Assembly: GCA_003524435.1 (NCBI GenBank)
Contig: DQHP01000009.1
Location: forward strand, 1 to 23,013
DNA: 23,013 nucleotides
Direction: 5' to 3'
Source of the DNA: Microbacterium sp.
GTDB taxonomy: Bacteria > Actinomycetota > Actinomycetes > Actinomycetales > Microbacteriaceae
Position numbers and translations under genes: made by a program
In this document: positions 1 through 7,837 of the stretch, one piece after another
Position numbering within the stretch: position 1 is the stretch's first letter
Layout: every line of letters starts with the position of its first letter
Notes under the pieces: model-generated
The model's database searches: none
What the model was told of the DNA's origin: nothing
The model's input: only the letters and a program-made list of their open reading frames with translations

Positions 1-571
1 CCCGCGTATCCGGCGCACGGCGCAGTGCGGAAAAATCCACAGAGACGATATCCGCGAGGCCTCGCGCCCCTGGCGCGACCTCTCCACCGGCCGCGTCGAG
101 GAACCGCGCCCCGAGCGCCGCGAGCATTCCCGTTCCGCCGTCTGTGGAAGCGCTCGATCCGATACCGAGTACGAGACGTGAAACACCGTGAGCCAATGCC
201 GCGGCGATCGCCTGACCGAAACCCCTCGTGTCTGCGTCAAAGGGCCGCGGCTCGTCCATCAGTTCGATCCCTGAGGTCGACGCAACATCGACAATCCCGG
301 TGCCGTGCGGGGCTTCCGGTGTCGGCGGCAACAGCAGCCAACTGGTGTGCACTGGCGCACCGGCGGGGCCGTCCACGTGCACCGGCATATGTTTTGCCCC
401 TGACACCGCGGCCGCGAAAGCGGCAACGGTGCCCTCGCCGCCATCTGCCATCGGACGCATCAGCAACTCAGCAGACGGGTCCACACTCGCCCATCCGTCA
501 GCTATCGCCGCAGCCGCATCCGCGGCCGTAATTGTTCCTTTGAAACTGTCCGGCGCGAGAACAACTCTCAT
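1..571 (-). CDS. Glycerate kinase (type 2, GarK/GlxK family), N-terminal part, cut by window edge
   Basis: The protein reads from ATG at 571 to the left edge with no stop, giving about 190 N-terminal residues of a family that usually has about 370-380. It opens with the family signature MRVVLAPDSFKGTITA and has MADGGEGT near residue 42 and GIGSSASTDGGTGML further on, all typical of glycerate 2-/3-kinases that use ATP. The enzyme phosphorylates D-glycerate so that it can enter lower glycolysis. The ATG overlaps the stop of the upstream LacI gene (ATGA, 568-571), so the two are translationally coupled. A glycerate kinase fits disposal of glycerate from tartronate semialdehyde, or from glyceraldehyde made by non-phosphorylative KDG cleavage. 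That link to the neighbouring uronate genes is inference. The family assignment is firm. Confidence 0.9.
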   Translation of the reverse strand, partial: MRVVLAPDSFKGTITAADAAAAIADGWASVDPSAELLMRPMADGGEGTVAAFAAAVSGAKHMPVHVDGPAGAPVHTSWLLLPPTPEAPHGTGIVDVASTSGIELMDEPRPFDADTRGFGQAIAAALAHGVSRLVLGIGSSASTDGGTGMLAALGARFLDAAGGEVAPGARGLADIVSVDFSALRRAPDTR

Positions 572-1611
572 CGAACATCCTCTCGCGAAGCTTTCGGTGT
601 CGACGCCCGCACCACAACCTCAAGCGGCAACGGCCCCGGCACCCAGTCTTCGTCGACGGTCGCCCGAAACGCCTGATAGCCGACATCGCTCAACGGAACG
701 CGCACCGTCGTGAGCGCCGGTGTGACATCAACACTGGATGGCACATCATCGAAGCCACACACCGCAATGTCTGCACCGATCTCACGGCCCGCATCCCGGA
801 TCGCTGACATTGCGCCGATGGCGACGACATCGCTCATTCCGAACACCAGCGTGCCGGCTGGCACACCATCATTCAGCACGCGCGTCATAGATTCGTAGCC
901 TGATTCACGCTGGAAGTCTCCGCGTTCGACGCGCACCACTTCACCGCCACCCGCGGCGAATCCGGCGGTGAATCCCGCCACACGATCATCGGAGGTCAAG
1001 ATCCCTTCCGCCGCGGCGATCACAACGGCAGAGCGGTAACCGAGCGCGGCCATGTCCGCCCCCAGCATCTGCGCCCCGCCTCTGTTGTCGATCTGCACGG
1101 CACGCTCTCCGGCTACGCTGCTTCCGAACGTGACGACGCGTACGCCGAGCCCCTCAAACGCACGCAGCTCTTCGGCCGTGGCGCTCTCTTCTCCCCCACG
1201 TGACGCAGCGAGGATCAGCCCCTGCGGACGCTGACCGCGCAGGGCCCGAATGATGTCACGCTCACGCGCCGGGTCACGCTCGGTGACCGCAATCGTGACG
1301 ATGAGCCCGTGCTCATCAGCGCCGCGAGCCACGCCTGAGGCGATGAGGCCGAAGTAGGGGTCAGCGATGTCAGCAACCAACAGCGCGATCACGGCGGACG
1401 TGCCCCGCGCTGTGGCCTGCGCGGAGACATTCGCTGTGTAGCCGAGCTGTTGGGCGGCACCTTCGACGCGCTCACGGAAGGACTCCGCCACCTTGCGCGC
1501 CGAGCCGTTCAACACCCGTGATGCGGTAGCGAGCGATACCCCAGCTTCGCGGGCAACATCGTGAAGTGTGGGGGCCGACCCGCGACCCGCCCTGGTCGTG
1601 TCCGATGTCAT
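568..1611 (-). CDS. LacI-family transcriptional regulator (LacI-1)
   Basis: This is a 347-residue LacI/GalR repressor. The helix-turn-helix lies at about residues 15-35 (TLHDVAREAGVSLATASRVL), followed by a hinge and a periplasmic-binding-protein-like effector domain ending in the usual CGFDDVPSSVDVTPALTTVRVP motif. The frame is open 29 codons further up, to 1698, but that extension is Arg/Gly-rich and unlike the family, and it would run through the hairpin at 1641-1680, so ATG at 1611 is preferred. The gene lies behind the short PL6 lyase and in front of glycerate kinase, with a 4-base ATGA overlap to the latter. Its operator is not obvious: no copy of the 16-bp motif found elsewhere in the window lies just upstream. 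It could control the importer/lyase operon or the glycerate kinase. The effector is unknown. Confidence 0.9.
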   Translation of the reverse strand: MTSDTTRAGRGSAPTLHDVAREAGVSLATASRVLNGSARKVAESFRERVEGAAQQLGYTANVSAQATARGTSAVIALLVADIADPYFGLIASGVARGADEHGLIVTIAVTERDPARERDIIRALRGQRPQGLILAASRGGEESATAEELRAFEGLGVRVVTFGSSVAGERAVQIDNRGGAQMLGADMAALGYRSAVVIAAAEGILTSDDRVAGFTAGFAAGGGEVVRVERGDFQRESGYESMTRVLNDGVPAGTLVFGMSDVVAIGAMSAIRDAGREIGADIAVCGFDDVPSSVDVTPALTTVRVPLSDVGYQAFRATVDEDWVPGPLPLEVVVRASTPKASREDVR

Positions 1612-1640
1612 GGCTTTGAGCCTACTGCCGAGACGACCGA

Positions 1641-1680
1641 GGCCGACGTTGCGGCGAGCGCACTCACCGCAACGTCGGCC
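1641..1680 (-). terminator. Perfect 14-bp hairpin between the short PL6 lyase and LacI-1, probable terminator
   Basis: Bases 1641-1654 (GGCCGACGTTGCGG) are the exact reverse complement of 1667-1680, with a 12-base loop. The hairpin starts about 15 bases past the stop of the PL6 lyase on the minus strand and ends 29 bases before the LacI-1 start. No T-run follows it, which is common in high-GC actinobacteria. It would insulate the importer-lyase operon from the repressor gene. A protein-binding site is less likely because the arms are long and far apart. Confidence 0.6.
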
Positions 1681-1694
1681 CAGTCGGGTCTGTG

Positions 1695-3023
1695 TCACCG
1701 CGCGTGCGGCCCCACGTCGTCCGTCGTCAGTGGCGCACGGCGTGCGGGAATCACTGACACCTCGTGTGCGCCGACATCCGCAGCGCCGATGCGACGTCGA
1801 CCATCGATGTCATCGCGCACCCACGCGCTGTGGTTCTGCGCGGCCGCATTCACCGCGGGGCTTGTCCTACCGATACGCCAGACATCCGCCGCATCCTTTT
1901 CCAGACGCGGGTCGACGCGTGTCATACCTGCCGCCGGGACGTCGCCATCTGTTGCCGCGCCCCACAGGATGTTGCCTTCGTAGGTGAAGCCCTGCGAGGC
2001 CGCCACGCTGGTGAGTATTCCAGAATCGCCCTGGAAGATGTTGTCGACGATTGCGCAATCGTGCGGCTCCAGAGGCCGGTGGGTTTCACAGTGGATGCCG
2101 CCGGCATTGCCGACGACCGTGTTCAGAGCAATCCGCACCCGATCAGCGGCGTCATTCTTGCGCCGCGAATCTGCCGGCTCACCCTCGAAGTGATCACGGA
2201 GAGTTCCGGCTCCCAGCACAAAGGCGGTGTCCGCGGTTTCGCCGATGTAGTTGTTGACGATGACGTGGTCATTGCCATAAATGCGAACGCCGCGGAGCCC
2301 ACGGATGATGTGGTTGGACTCCACCCGCGTGCGGTTGCCGTGGCGCAGTACGATGCCGCCTCCGCTGTCGCGGATGGTGTTGAAGCGGATCGTGTTATCA
2401 CTCGATTTCACCGAGATCGCCTCGGGGTCGCCGTTCGTGCGCTCGAACAGGTTGTACTCCACCACGGCGTGTGCACTGCTCAGCGCCCGCGGGCTCACGC
2501 CCAGACGGATCGGCTCGCCACCGTTAGCCCCGGCAAACAAGTGATCGGAGAAGTAGTTGTGGTGGATGTGGACGTTCTCCGCCATCTCGGTCGAGCCGCC
2601 GCCCTCGACTCCGAGGAAAACGCCCAACGTCGACTTACCGTGGAAATGGTTGTACTCCACCACAGTGTTGTCGGCCCGCACCATCACGCAGTGCAGTCCT
2701 TCGATGTCAGCGAGGTGGAAGTCGTTACGCTGCAACGTGATCGACTGGCAGTTCGCGGGGATCTCGAGTGTGGTCGATTGCGTAAACACGAATCCGCTGA
2801 GCACGAGATCATGTGTGTTGTCGAAGCGGAAGCTCTCTGCGCCGGTGAACGTAACTCCCCCGACGGTCTGAGCCATGATCACCAGCGACTTGTTCCACCG
2901 CCCGCCGGCTCCACTCAGATTGATCGGCGACCCGTCGGGCACAGCATATGTGCCGTCGGCGACAATGATCGTGCCGCCTCGCGTCATCTGACCGATGGCC
3001 GTCTGCAGCTCGTCAAGTGTGCT
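1695..3023 (-). repeat. Paralogous PL6 segment, copy 1
   Basis: Codons 53-494 of the short lyase align almost without gaps with codons 533-972 of the large lyase (copy 2 at 15412-16734, same strand). Similarity is visible in DNA, for example around 2341-2440 against 16062-16160. Both copies end in the same RAPLTT-x-DVGP tail. Confidence 0.7.
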
Positions 3024-3179
3024 GACATGCGAGTACGGCCCGCGCCCTGGCAGCATCGGAACCAGACCGGTCGCGCCAGCCTGCCCGTCACCGAGCACGG
3101 TAGCGCCGGCTGCTTGTGGACCGACAGCGGCGGCGGCCGCTCCGACCACGGCCGACAGGATGAATGTTCTTCTCTTCAT
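1695..3179 (-). CDS. Secreted PL6-family polysaccharide lyase (chondroitinase B / alginate lyase fold), short form
   Basis: A 494-residue protein with an N-terminal twin-arginine-like export signal (KRRTFILS followed by an Ala-rich stretch ending near residue 27) and then a single right-handed beta-helix domain. The PL6 hallmarks are clear: HHNYFSD (206-212), ANGGEPIRLGVSPRALS (218-234), DPEAISVKSS (251-260) and VLRHGN (277-282). Lys258 and Arg279 are 21 residues apart, the same spacing as the catalytic Lys250/Arg271 of Pedobacter chondroitinase B. Asn219, Glu222, Asp251 and Glu253 sit where PL6 enzymes bind calcium. Known PL6 enzymes cut alginate or dermatan sulfate by beta-elimination; the substrate here cannot be told from sequence. 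A strong AGGAGG site precedes ATG 3179. The gene lies 94 bases after the GH29 gene and is probably the last gene of the importer operon. Its whole catalytic domain is paralogous to residues 533-972 of the large lyase at 15412-18330, down to the tail RAPLTTxDVGP. Confidence 0.88.
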   Translation of the reverse strand: MKRRTFILSAVVGAAAAAVGPQAAGATVLGDGQAGATGLVPMLPGRGPYSHVSTLDELQTAIGQMTRGGTIIVADGTYAVPDGSPINLSGAGGRWNKSLVIMAQTVGGVTFTGAESFRFDNTHDLVLSGFVFTQSTTLEIPANCQSITLQRNDFHLADIEGLHCVMVRADNTVVEYNHFHGKSTLGVFLGVEGGGSTEMAENVHIHHNYFSDHLFAGANGGEPIRLGVSPRALSSAHAVVEYNLFERTNGDPEAISVKSSDNTIRFNTIRDSGGGIVLRHGNRTRVESNHIIRGLRGVRIYGNDHVIVNNYIGETADTAFVLGAGTLRDHFEGEPADSRRKNDAADRVRIALNTVVGNAGGIHCETHRPLEPHDCAIVDNIFQGDSGILTSVAASQGFTYEGNILWGAATDGDVPAAGMTRVDPRLEKDAADVWRIGRTSPAVNAAAQNHSAWVRDDIDGRRRIGAADVGAHEVSVIPARRAPLTTDDVGPHAR

Positions 3180-3210
3180 TTCTTCCTCCTCTTTGAGGGG
3201 TCCACTCAGA

Positions 3211-3227
3211 GACCGCCGTCGGCGGTC
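3211..3227 (-). other. Short GC hairpin upstream of the PL6 lyase
   Basis: GACCGCC (3211-3217) pairs with GGCGGTC (3221-3227) around a 3-base loop, in the 94-base gap between GH29 and the PL6 gene. It may be a processing or attenuation site that sets lyase expression apart from the transporter genes. I see no good promoter in this gap, so readthrough from the importer promoter is likely. Confidence 0.4.
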
Positions 3228-3273
3228 TTACTCAGGGAACCGGGTGGGGGTCTTTAGAAGCGCTGTGCCCGAC

Positions 3274-4539
3274 TCACGACGTCTCCAGGAACAACTCCAC
3301 GACGGGGACAGCCGTATCCGGCCGCTGCACGGGCATCTGCAGGGTGAGGGTGCCTTCTGGCAGTCCACCCATCAGCGTGTTCTGGGCTGGCCGGTTCGGA
3401 TCAATCACTAACGGCACCAGCTCCGAGGCATCCGTCATCAGCTGCGCATACCGCACGCGTCCTGCCAGGCCCGGCAAGTGCAGGTGTCGGAACGGCCAAT
3501 CGAAAAGATGCACATAGAGCCGGTCGCCGCGCAGCGTATAACGCGTGCCCGTGGGTGCCTCCCACGGAGCAGGACCTGCGCCATGAATGGCTCGTTCGTG
3601 GTCGTCCATCCACTCGGCGATGTCAGCGAAAGTGCGCTGGGCAGTGCGGTCAACACGACCGCGACCGTCGGGGCCGACGTTGAGCAGCAGATTGCCGTCC
3701 TTCGACACACCATCGATGAGCAGCTTGATCAGCGACTCTGAACTCTTGTTGTCAAGGTTGTCGCGGTCGTAGCCCCAACTGCCGTTGAGCGTCTGACATG
3801 CCTCCCACAGGGCCGGCTTTCCGTCGCGACGCATCGGTTCCAGCGGCTGATACTGCTCGGGAGTGATGACGTCGCCAGGGATGCCGAGGCGATCGTTGAC
3901 GAGGATGCCAGGCTGCAGCGCCCTGACCAGGCTCAGCAGGTTTTCTGCATCCCAGTCAGCCGGTCCCTTGCCTCCCCAATAGTCGGGTCGGTGCGTGTAG
4001 GAGAAGTCGAAGAACAGGTAGTCGATCTTCCCGTACTCGGTGAGCAGCTCGCGCACCTGCCCGTGCAGATACGACTGGTAGCCGCGGATATCCCGGTCGG
4101 CGGTGGCAGCTTTGAATTCTTCGTCATCGCGTTGCGGGTGAGTGCCGTCAACGGGGAAATCCTCATGGTGCCAGTCGATGAGCGAGAAGTAGAGCCCCAC
4201 CCGCAGACCTTCGGCCCGGCACGCCTCGACGAATTCAGCGACGATGTCCTTGCCGTAGGGCGTGTTCATCACCGAATAGTCGGTGAGCTTCGAATCCCAC
4301 AGGCAGAAGCCATCGTGATGCTTCGCCGTGAGGACGACATAGCCGGCGCCAGCTGCCTTGGCCATCCGTGCCCACGCACGAGGGTCGTAGCGATCGGGCT
4401 CAAAATGCTCGCGGTACTTTTCGTAGTCAGCATCCGTCATGTGCTCGTGGTTCTTCACCCACTCATGACGTGCCGCCATCGAGTACAGCCCCCAGTGCAC
4501 AAACATGCCCAGGCGCGCCTCGGTAAACCAATCGGCCAT
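3274..4539 (-). CDS. GH29 alpha-L-fucosidase-like glycoside hydrolase, cytoplasmic
   Basis: The 421-residue protein begins MADWFTEARLGMFVHWGLYS, the classic GH29 N-terminus, and contains TAKHHDGFCLWDSKLTDYS (71-89), YLFFDFSY (174-181) and LWEACQTLNGSWGY (244-257), then VGPDGRG. Asp178 occupies the GH29 nucleophile position. There is no signal peptide, so it should act on imported oligosaccharides, releasing terminal alpha-L-fucose or a related alpha-L-galacto-configured sugar. A C-terminal beta-sandwich region follows from about 330. Three ATGs lie in tandem (4545, 4542, 4539). The first overlaps the permease stop, but AAAGG ends directly against it, whereas it sits 6 bases before 4539, so 4539 is chosen. 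A long in-frame extension to 4803 lies inside the permease gene and is not real. Substrate specificity is uncertain: no fucose catabolic genes are visible in the window. Confidence 0.88.
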   Translation of the reverse strand: MADWFTEARLGMFVHWGLYSMAARHEWVKNHEHMTDADYEKYREHFEPDRYDPRAWARMAKAAGAGYVVLTAKHHDGFCLWDSKLTDYSVMNTPYGKDIVAEFVEACRAEGLRVGLYFSLIDWHHEDFPVDGTHPQRDDEEFKAATADRDIRGYQSYLHGQVRELLTEYGKIDYLFFDFSYTHRPDYWGGKGPADWDAENLLSLVRALQPGILVNDRLGIPGDVITPEQYQPLEPMRRDGKPALWEACQTLNGSWGYDRDNLDNKSSESLIKLLIDGVSKDGNLLLNVGPDGRGRVDRTAQRTFADIAEWMDDHERAIHGAGPAPWEAPTGTRYTLRGDRLYVHLFDWPFRHLHLPGLAGRVRYAQLMTDASELVPLVIDPNRPAQNTLMGGLPEGTLTLQMPVQRPDTAVPVVELFLETS

Positions 4540-4541
4540 CA

Positions 4542-5408
4542 TCATCCTTTCAGCGCGCCCGATGTGAGCCCGCGGGCGAACGAACGCTGGAACAGCAAGA
4601 ACACGATCACAGAGGGAGCCAACGCCAGCAGCGACGCCGCCATGATGACACCGGGAGTGACCGCGGGATCGATTCGTAGGGTGCGCAATGCGAGCGGCAG
4701 CGTGTAAGTGTCGCTGCTCGTTGAGACGAGGAGGGGAAGCAGATACTGATCCCAGATCATTGTGAATCCGAACACACCGATCACGCCGATGGCGGGCTTG
4801 CACAGCGGCAGGATGATCTGCGCGAACACCCGCAGCTCACTGGCGCCATCGATACGCGCGGCTTCCTCGAGCTCTAGCGGCACGTCCTTCATGAACTCGG
4901 TCATCACCAGAATCGAGAAGGCCCAGGCACCCAGCGGCACGATCATGCCGGCAAGAGTGCCCATGAGGTTGATGTGCAGCACCGGGATGTCAGAGAGCAG
5001 AATCGACAGCGGCAGCGCCAGAATTTCTTCGGGGAGCATCATCGTCGCCAAGATTGCCACCAGCGCAAGAGCTGAGAAGCGGAACCGCTTGCGTGCCAGC
5101 GCGTACCCGGCGAGCACCGACACGACGACCTGCAGCAGCAGACCGATTCCCACGACGAAGAACGAGTTGCCGAGGTAGCCGAGCACGCCATAGTCGAATG
5201 CGACCATGAAGTTATCCAGCGTCGGGCGGTTGGGGATGACGCTCAACTCGGTGGGATCAGAGACCTCGCTGAAAGCACCGACGAGAAGCGCGAGCAACGG
5301 TCCGGCGAAGAGCACCACGACGATCGCGTAGAGGAACACCTTGACGCCGATCCCGGCGACGGTGCGGCTCTCGGTGAGCCCGAGAGCGGTGTCGGTTCCG
5401 ACGCTCAT
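4542..5408 (-). CDS. CUT1 ABC sugar transporter permease (MalG type)
   Basis: A 288-residue inner-membrane protein with six predicted hydrophobic segments and the EAA loop EEAARIDGASELRVFAQIILPL at 181-202, which docks the ATPase. Its length and the C-terminal GLTSGALKG are typical of the MalG-like partner of carbohydrate uptake transporters. Its ATG (5408) overlaps the stop of the preceding permease (ATGA), and its own stop overlaps the first possible start of GH29. No ATP-binding gene lies in the window, so it probably uses a shared MsiK-type ATPase encoded elsewhere, as in many actinobacteria. Confidence 0.93.
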   Translation of the reverse strand: MSVGTDTALGLTESRTVAGIGVKVFLYAIVVVLFAGPLLALLVGAFSEVSDPTELSVIPNRPTLDNFMVAFDYGVLGYLGNSFFVVGIGLLLQVVVSVLAGYALARKRFRFSALALVAILATMMLPEEILALPLSILLSDIPVLHINLMGTLAGMIVPLGAWAFSILVMTEFMKDVPLELEEAARIDGASELRVFAQIILPLCKPAIGVIGVFGFTMIWDQYLLPLLVSTSSDTYTLPLALRTLRIDPAVTPGVIMAASLLALAPSVIVFLLFQRSFARGLTSGALKG

Positions 5409-6373
5409 GCGTCCTTCTTCCTTCGAACGAGGATCTGCACGAAAACGGTCAGCAGCAGTGTCGCCAGGAACAGCAGCACCGCGCCCGCCGAGCCAACACC
5501 CAACTTTCCTTGTTCCAGTCCGAGCTTGTACAGCAGGGTCATCACGACTTCTGTCGAGCCGTTCGGCCCACCGTTGGTCATCAAGAAGACCTCGGTGAAC
5601 ACCCGGAAGCCGCGCACGGCAGCGAGGATGAACAGGATTGCAAACACCGGTCGCAAGCCGGGAATCGTCACGTGGATGATGCGCTGCCAGCGGTTGGCAC
5701 CATCTACCGTCGCTGCTTCGTAGAGACCGCGATCGATTCCGGCGAGTCCCGCGAGGATGATCATCATGTCGTAGGGAGCCCCGCGCCAGATGCCCATCAG
5801 CATGATCGAGCCCATCGCGGTATCCGGGCTATTAATGAACTCGCTCGGTCCGAGACCGATGATTCCGATGATTGTGTTGAGGAAGCCGTCGGCGGCCGGG
5901 TAGTACATGATCCGCCAGAGTTCAGCGACCACAGCCATCGGTACGACCACCGGCAGGAACGCCGCAGAGCGGATGAACGAGAGCTTGCGGGTTTGCCCCT
6001 CCAGCAGAAGCGCGAGTACGAACCCCAAAAGCAGGCATCCTGCCGTCTGTCCGAAAGCCAGCACCAGCGTGTTGATCGTGGCGCTTTGGAAGTCCTCGGA
6101 CGCCAGGATCGTCTCATAGTTCTTGAAACCGACGTACTCGTTACCGAGGTACGGACGCACCTCCTCGACGGACATCGAGATGGCCTGTCCCATCGGGATG
6201 TAGCGAAAGACCAGGAAGAGGAGGAGCGCGGGGGCGAGGAACGCCCACGGAACCCACCACTGGCCCTGCACACGATGTTTGCGGCGCCGGCGGGGCGGCG
6301 GAGACACGGAGATCTCCGCCGCCTGCTTCGGAGCGTCGGTCGCAGATGCGACCTCAGCTGAGTGGAGTGTCAC
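5405..6373 (-). CDS. CUT1 ABC sugar transporter permease (MalF type)
   Basis: A 322-residue permease with a Pro/Arg-rich cytoplasmic N-terminus (PPPRRRRKH at 25-33), a first membrane segment at about 41-60, and the EAA loop YEAATVDGANRWQRIIHVTIPG at 218-239. This is the MalF-like half of the importer channel. It starts with GTG at 6373, which shares bases with the TGA of the binding-protein gene (GTGA overlap), implying coupled translation. No better start is visible downstream before the first membrane helix. The substrate is inferred from its neighbours to be an oligosaccharide from the secreted lyases. Confidence 0.92.
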   Translation of the reverse strand: MTLHSAEVASATDAPKQAAEISVSPPPRRRRKHRVQGQWWVPWAFLAPALLLFLVFRYIPMGQAISMSVEEVRPYLGNEYVGFKNYETILASEDFQSATINTLVLAFGQTAGCLLLGFVLALLLEGQTRKLSFIRSAAFLPVVVPMAVVAELWRIMYYPAADGFLNTIIGIIGLGPSEFINSPDTAMGSIMLMGIWRGAPYDMMIILAGLAGIDRGLYEAATVDGANRWQRIIHVTIPGLRPVFAILFILAAVRGFRVFTEVFLMTNGGPNGSTEVVMTLLYKLGLEQGKLGVGSAGAVLLFLATLLLTVFVQILVRRKKDA

Positions 6374-7704
6374 TGGTCAAGGATCCCCTGGGTCGAAAGC
6401 TCTTCGGTCAGCTTCTCATCGAGCGCTGCGAGCTCTTCTGCCACGTCAAGGGAGCAGTCGGCAAGTAGCGCATTGATCGTATCGGCACTCATCTGGCGCA
6501 CCGGCGTCCAACTCGGAATCGTCGGCGCATAGTGGCCACTCTCCTGGTAGGCCTTTTCAAAGATCGCCCAGCGCTCATCATCGCGGACGTCCGAGACGGT
6601 GACCTTCTCGTTGACGGGCTGCTGGATCGCGAACGCTTCTTCGCCCTCCATGCCATACTTCTGCGCTTCAGGGCTGATGTAGTAATCGGCGAAGGCTGTC
6701 TGACCCTTGGTGTTCTCAGAACCTGCCATCAGGTAGACCGTGCCACCCTCGGCGAGCACCGAAGCATCCTTCGGGCCCTGAGGCGCTGGCACGACCTCAT
6801 ACTTGTCCGCACCAAGCACCTCATCAAAACGCGGCATCATGTAGGGGCCGGTCACGTACATGCCCGCAACTCCCGATTCAAAGGCTTCGTTCGTCGGGGG
6901 CGTGTCCATGCTCACGGCGCCCGGCTGAACGACTCCGGCCTTGCACTGCAGATCACGGAACCACGTGGTGGCTTCGACTGCTTCGGGCTCGCTCATCGAT
7001 GCTACGTAGCCATCACCGGACTTCGTGATGAAGTCTCCACCCGCAGCCCAGAGGAAGTTCGAGAAATACCAGGAGGCGTAGCCGCGCTTGGTCGAACCAG
7101 GCACAGCAAGACCGTAAGTGTCAGCTTGCCCATTCCCATCGGGGTCATTCTGGGTGAAAGCCGTTGCAACTTCGAGGAGCGAGTCCCAGTCGGTCGGCGC
7201 TTCCAAACCGAGGTTGTTGAGCCAGTCGCTTCGCACAAAGAGTGCGTTGGCCTGGGCCGAGTAGGGGATGCCGTAGGTAAGACCATCAACGGCTTTACCT
7301 GCCTCAAGTGCCTGCGGGCTGAGGTCCGCGGCGTTCTTCAGCTCGTCGGTATCGATCTCGCGCAGGAGGCCCTGCGTCTGCATCGCGCCGAGCTGGCTGA
7401 CATCATTGAGGACGACATCGGGCAGATCCTTCTGTCCCGCCCGCTGGGCAAGCTTCGTTTCAAAGTCGTCGAAGATTGCGGTGACCTCTGCTGTGTATCC
7501 CGTCGCCTCCTCGAATGCTTCAACCTGTCGCTGCGTCGCCTTCTCGCTCGCGCTGCCGGGGGTGGTGCGAACCCACACCTCGAGCGTGGCCTTCTCATCC
7601 TGCTCGACGGTCGACCCGCCTCCGCCAGCATTTGTGCTGGCACAGCCTGCGAGGGCCAGCGTGGCGACGCTGACCAGGGCAACTGCCTTCAATCTTGTGT
7701 GCAT
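6370..7704 (-). CDS. ABC transporter sugar-binding lipoprotein (extracellular solute-binding family 1)
   Basis: A 444-residue protein whose N-terminus has a basic start, a hydrophobic stretch and the lipobox LALAGC, giving a lipidated Cys21 on the outer face of the membrane. A Gly/Ser-rich linker follows, then a family 1 solute-binding fold (LEVWVRTTPGSASEKATQRQVEAFEEATG, later IPYSAQANALFVRSDWL and a C-terminal SPEAQKYGMEGEE-type region). It captures the sugar for the two permeases that follow. It is the first gene of the importer operon; a 16-bp LacI-type operator (7722-7737) and a good promoter lie directly upstream. The ligand is not recognisable; context suggests a lyase-derived, perhaps fucosylated uronate oligosaccharide. 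Confidence 0.93.
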   Translation of the reverse strand: MHTRLKAVALVSVATLALAGCASTNAGGGGSTVEQDEKATLEVWVRTTPGSASEKATQRQVEAFEEATGYTAEVTAIFDDFETKLAQRAGQKDLPDVVLNDVSQLGAMQTQGLLREIDTDELKNAADLSPQALEAGKAVDGLTYGIPYSAQANALFVRSDWLNNLGLEAPTDWDSLLEVATAFTQNDPDGNGQADTYGLAVPGSTKRGYASWYFSNFLWAAGGDFITKSGDGYVASMSEPEAVEATTWFRDLQCKAGVVQPGAVSMDTPPTNEAFESGVAGMYVTGPYMMPRFDEVLGADKYEVVPAPQGPKDASVLAEGGTVYLMAGSENTKGQTAFADYYISPEAQKYGMEGEEAFAIQQPVNEKVTVSDVRDDERWAIFEKAYQESGHYAPTIPSWTPVRQMSADTINALLADCSLDVAEELAALDEKLTEELSTQGILDQ

Positions 7705-7721
7705 GTGACTCTCTCCCGGCT

Positions 7722-7737
7722 TGGCAAACGCTTGCCG
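7722..7737. promoter_or_regulatory. LacI-type operator A, upstream of the importer operon
   Basis: TGGCAAACGCTTGCCG is a near-palindrome centred on CG, the usual layout of a LacI/GalR operator. It lies 17 bases before the binding-protein start and downstream of the predicted promoter, so bound repressor would block elongation or initiation. The same 16 bases occur at 18422-18437, and close variants at 8852-8867 and 13895-13910. Confidence 0.72.
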
Positions 7738-7739
7738 CT

Positions 7740-7768
7740 TTGCAAGACGTTGATCGTGAATCTAACCT
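7740..7768 (+). promoter_or_regulatory. Possible divergent promoter for the hydroxyacid dehydrogenase
   Basis: TTGCAA (7740-7745) and TAACCT (7763-7768) are 17 bases apart on the plus strand, 69 bases before the dehydrogenase ATG. They overlap the importer promoter on the other strand, so the two may compete or share control by operator A. The matches are moderate. Confidence 0.3.
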
Positions 7769-7788
7769 AGGATCGCGAGCGCTGTCAA
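7759..7788 (-). promoter_or_regulatory. Sigma-70-type promoter of the importer operon
   Basis: On the minus strand TTGACA (7788-7783, a perfect -35) and TAGATT (7764-7759) are separated by 18 bases. Transcription should start near 7752 and run through operator A into the binding-protein gene. This is the best consensus promoter I see in the window. Confidence 0.6.
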
Positions 7789-7837
7789 CAATACATCGGA
7801 TGTCTCGCGTTTTGCAGGCCCTAACTGAGGAGACGAC

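Noticed and set aside
25..713. Two overlapping plus-strand frames (25-531 and 228-713) at the left edge
   Set aside because: Arg/Pro/Ala/Ser-rich low-complexity translations opposite the glycerate kinase and LacI genes, whose minus-strand frames are convincing.
1764..3257. A 497-codon open frame on the plus strand opposite the PL6 lyase
   Set aside because: It has no family signature and is a GC-rich antisense shadow; the minus-strand frame carries a signal peptide, strong ribosome site and all PL6 motifs.
4540..4803. N-terminal extension of GH29 to 4803
   Set aside because: It lies inside the permease gene, is rich in His/Arg, and the classic GH29 N-terminus begins at MADWF.
6532..7770. 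A 412-codon plus-strand frame opposite the binding-protein gene
   Set aside because: No recognisable domain; the opposite strand has a lipobox, family motifs and an operon context.
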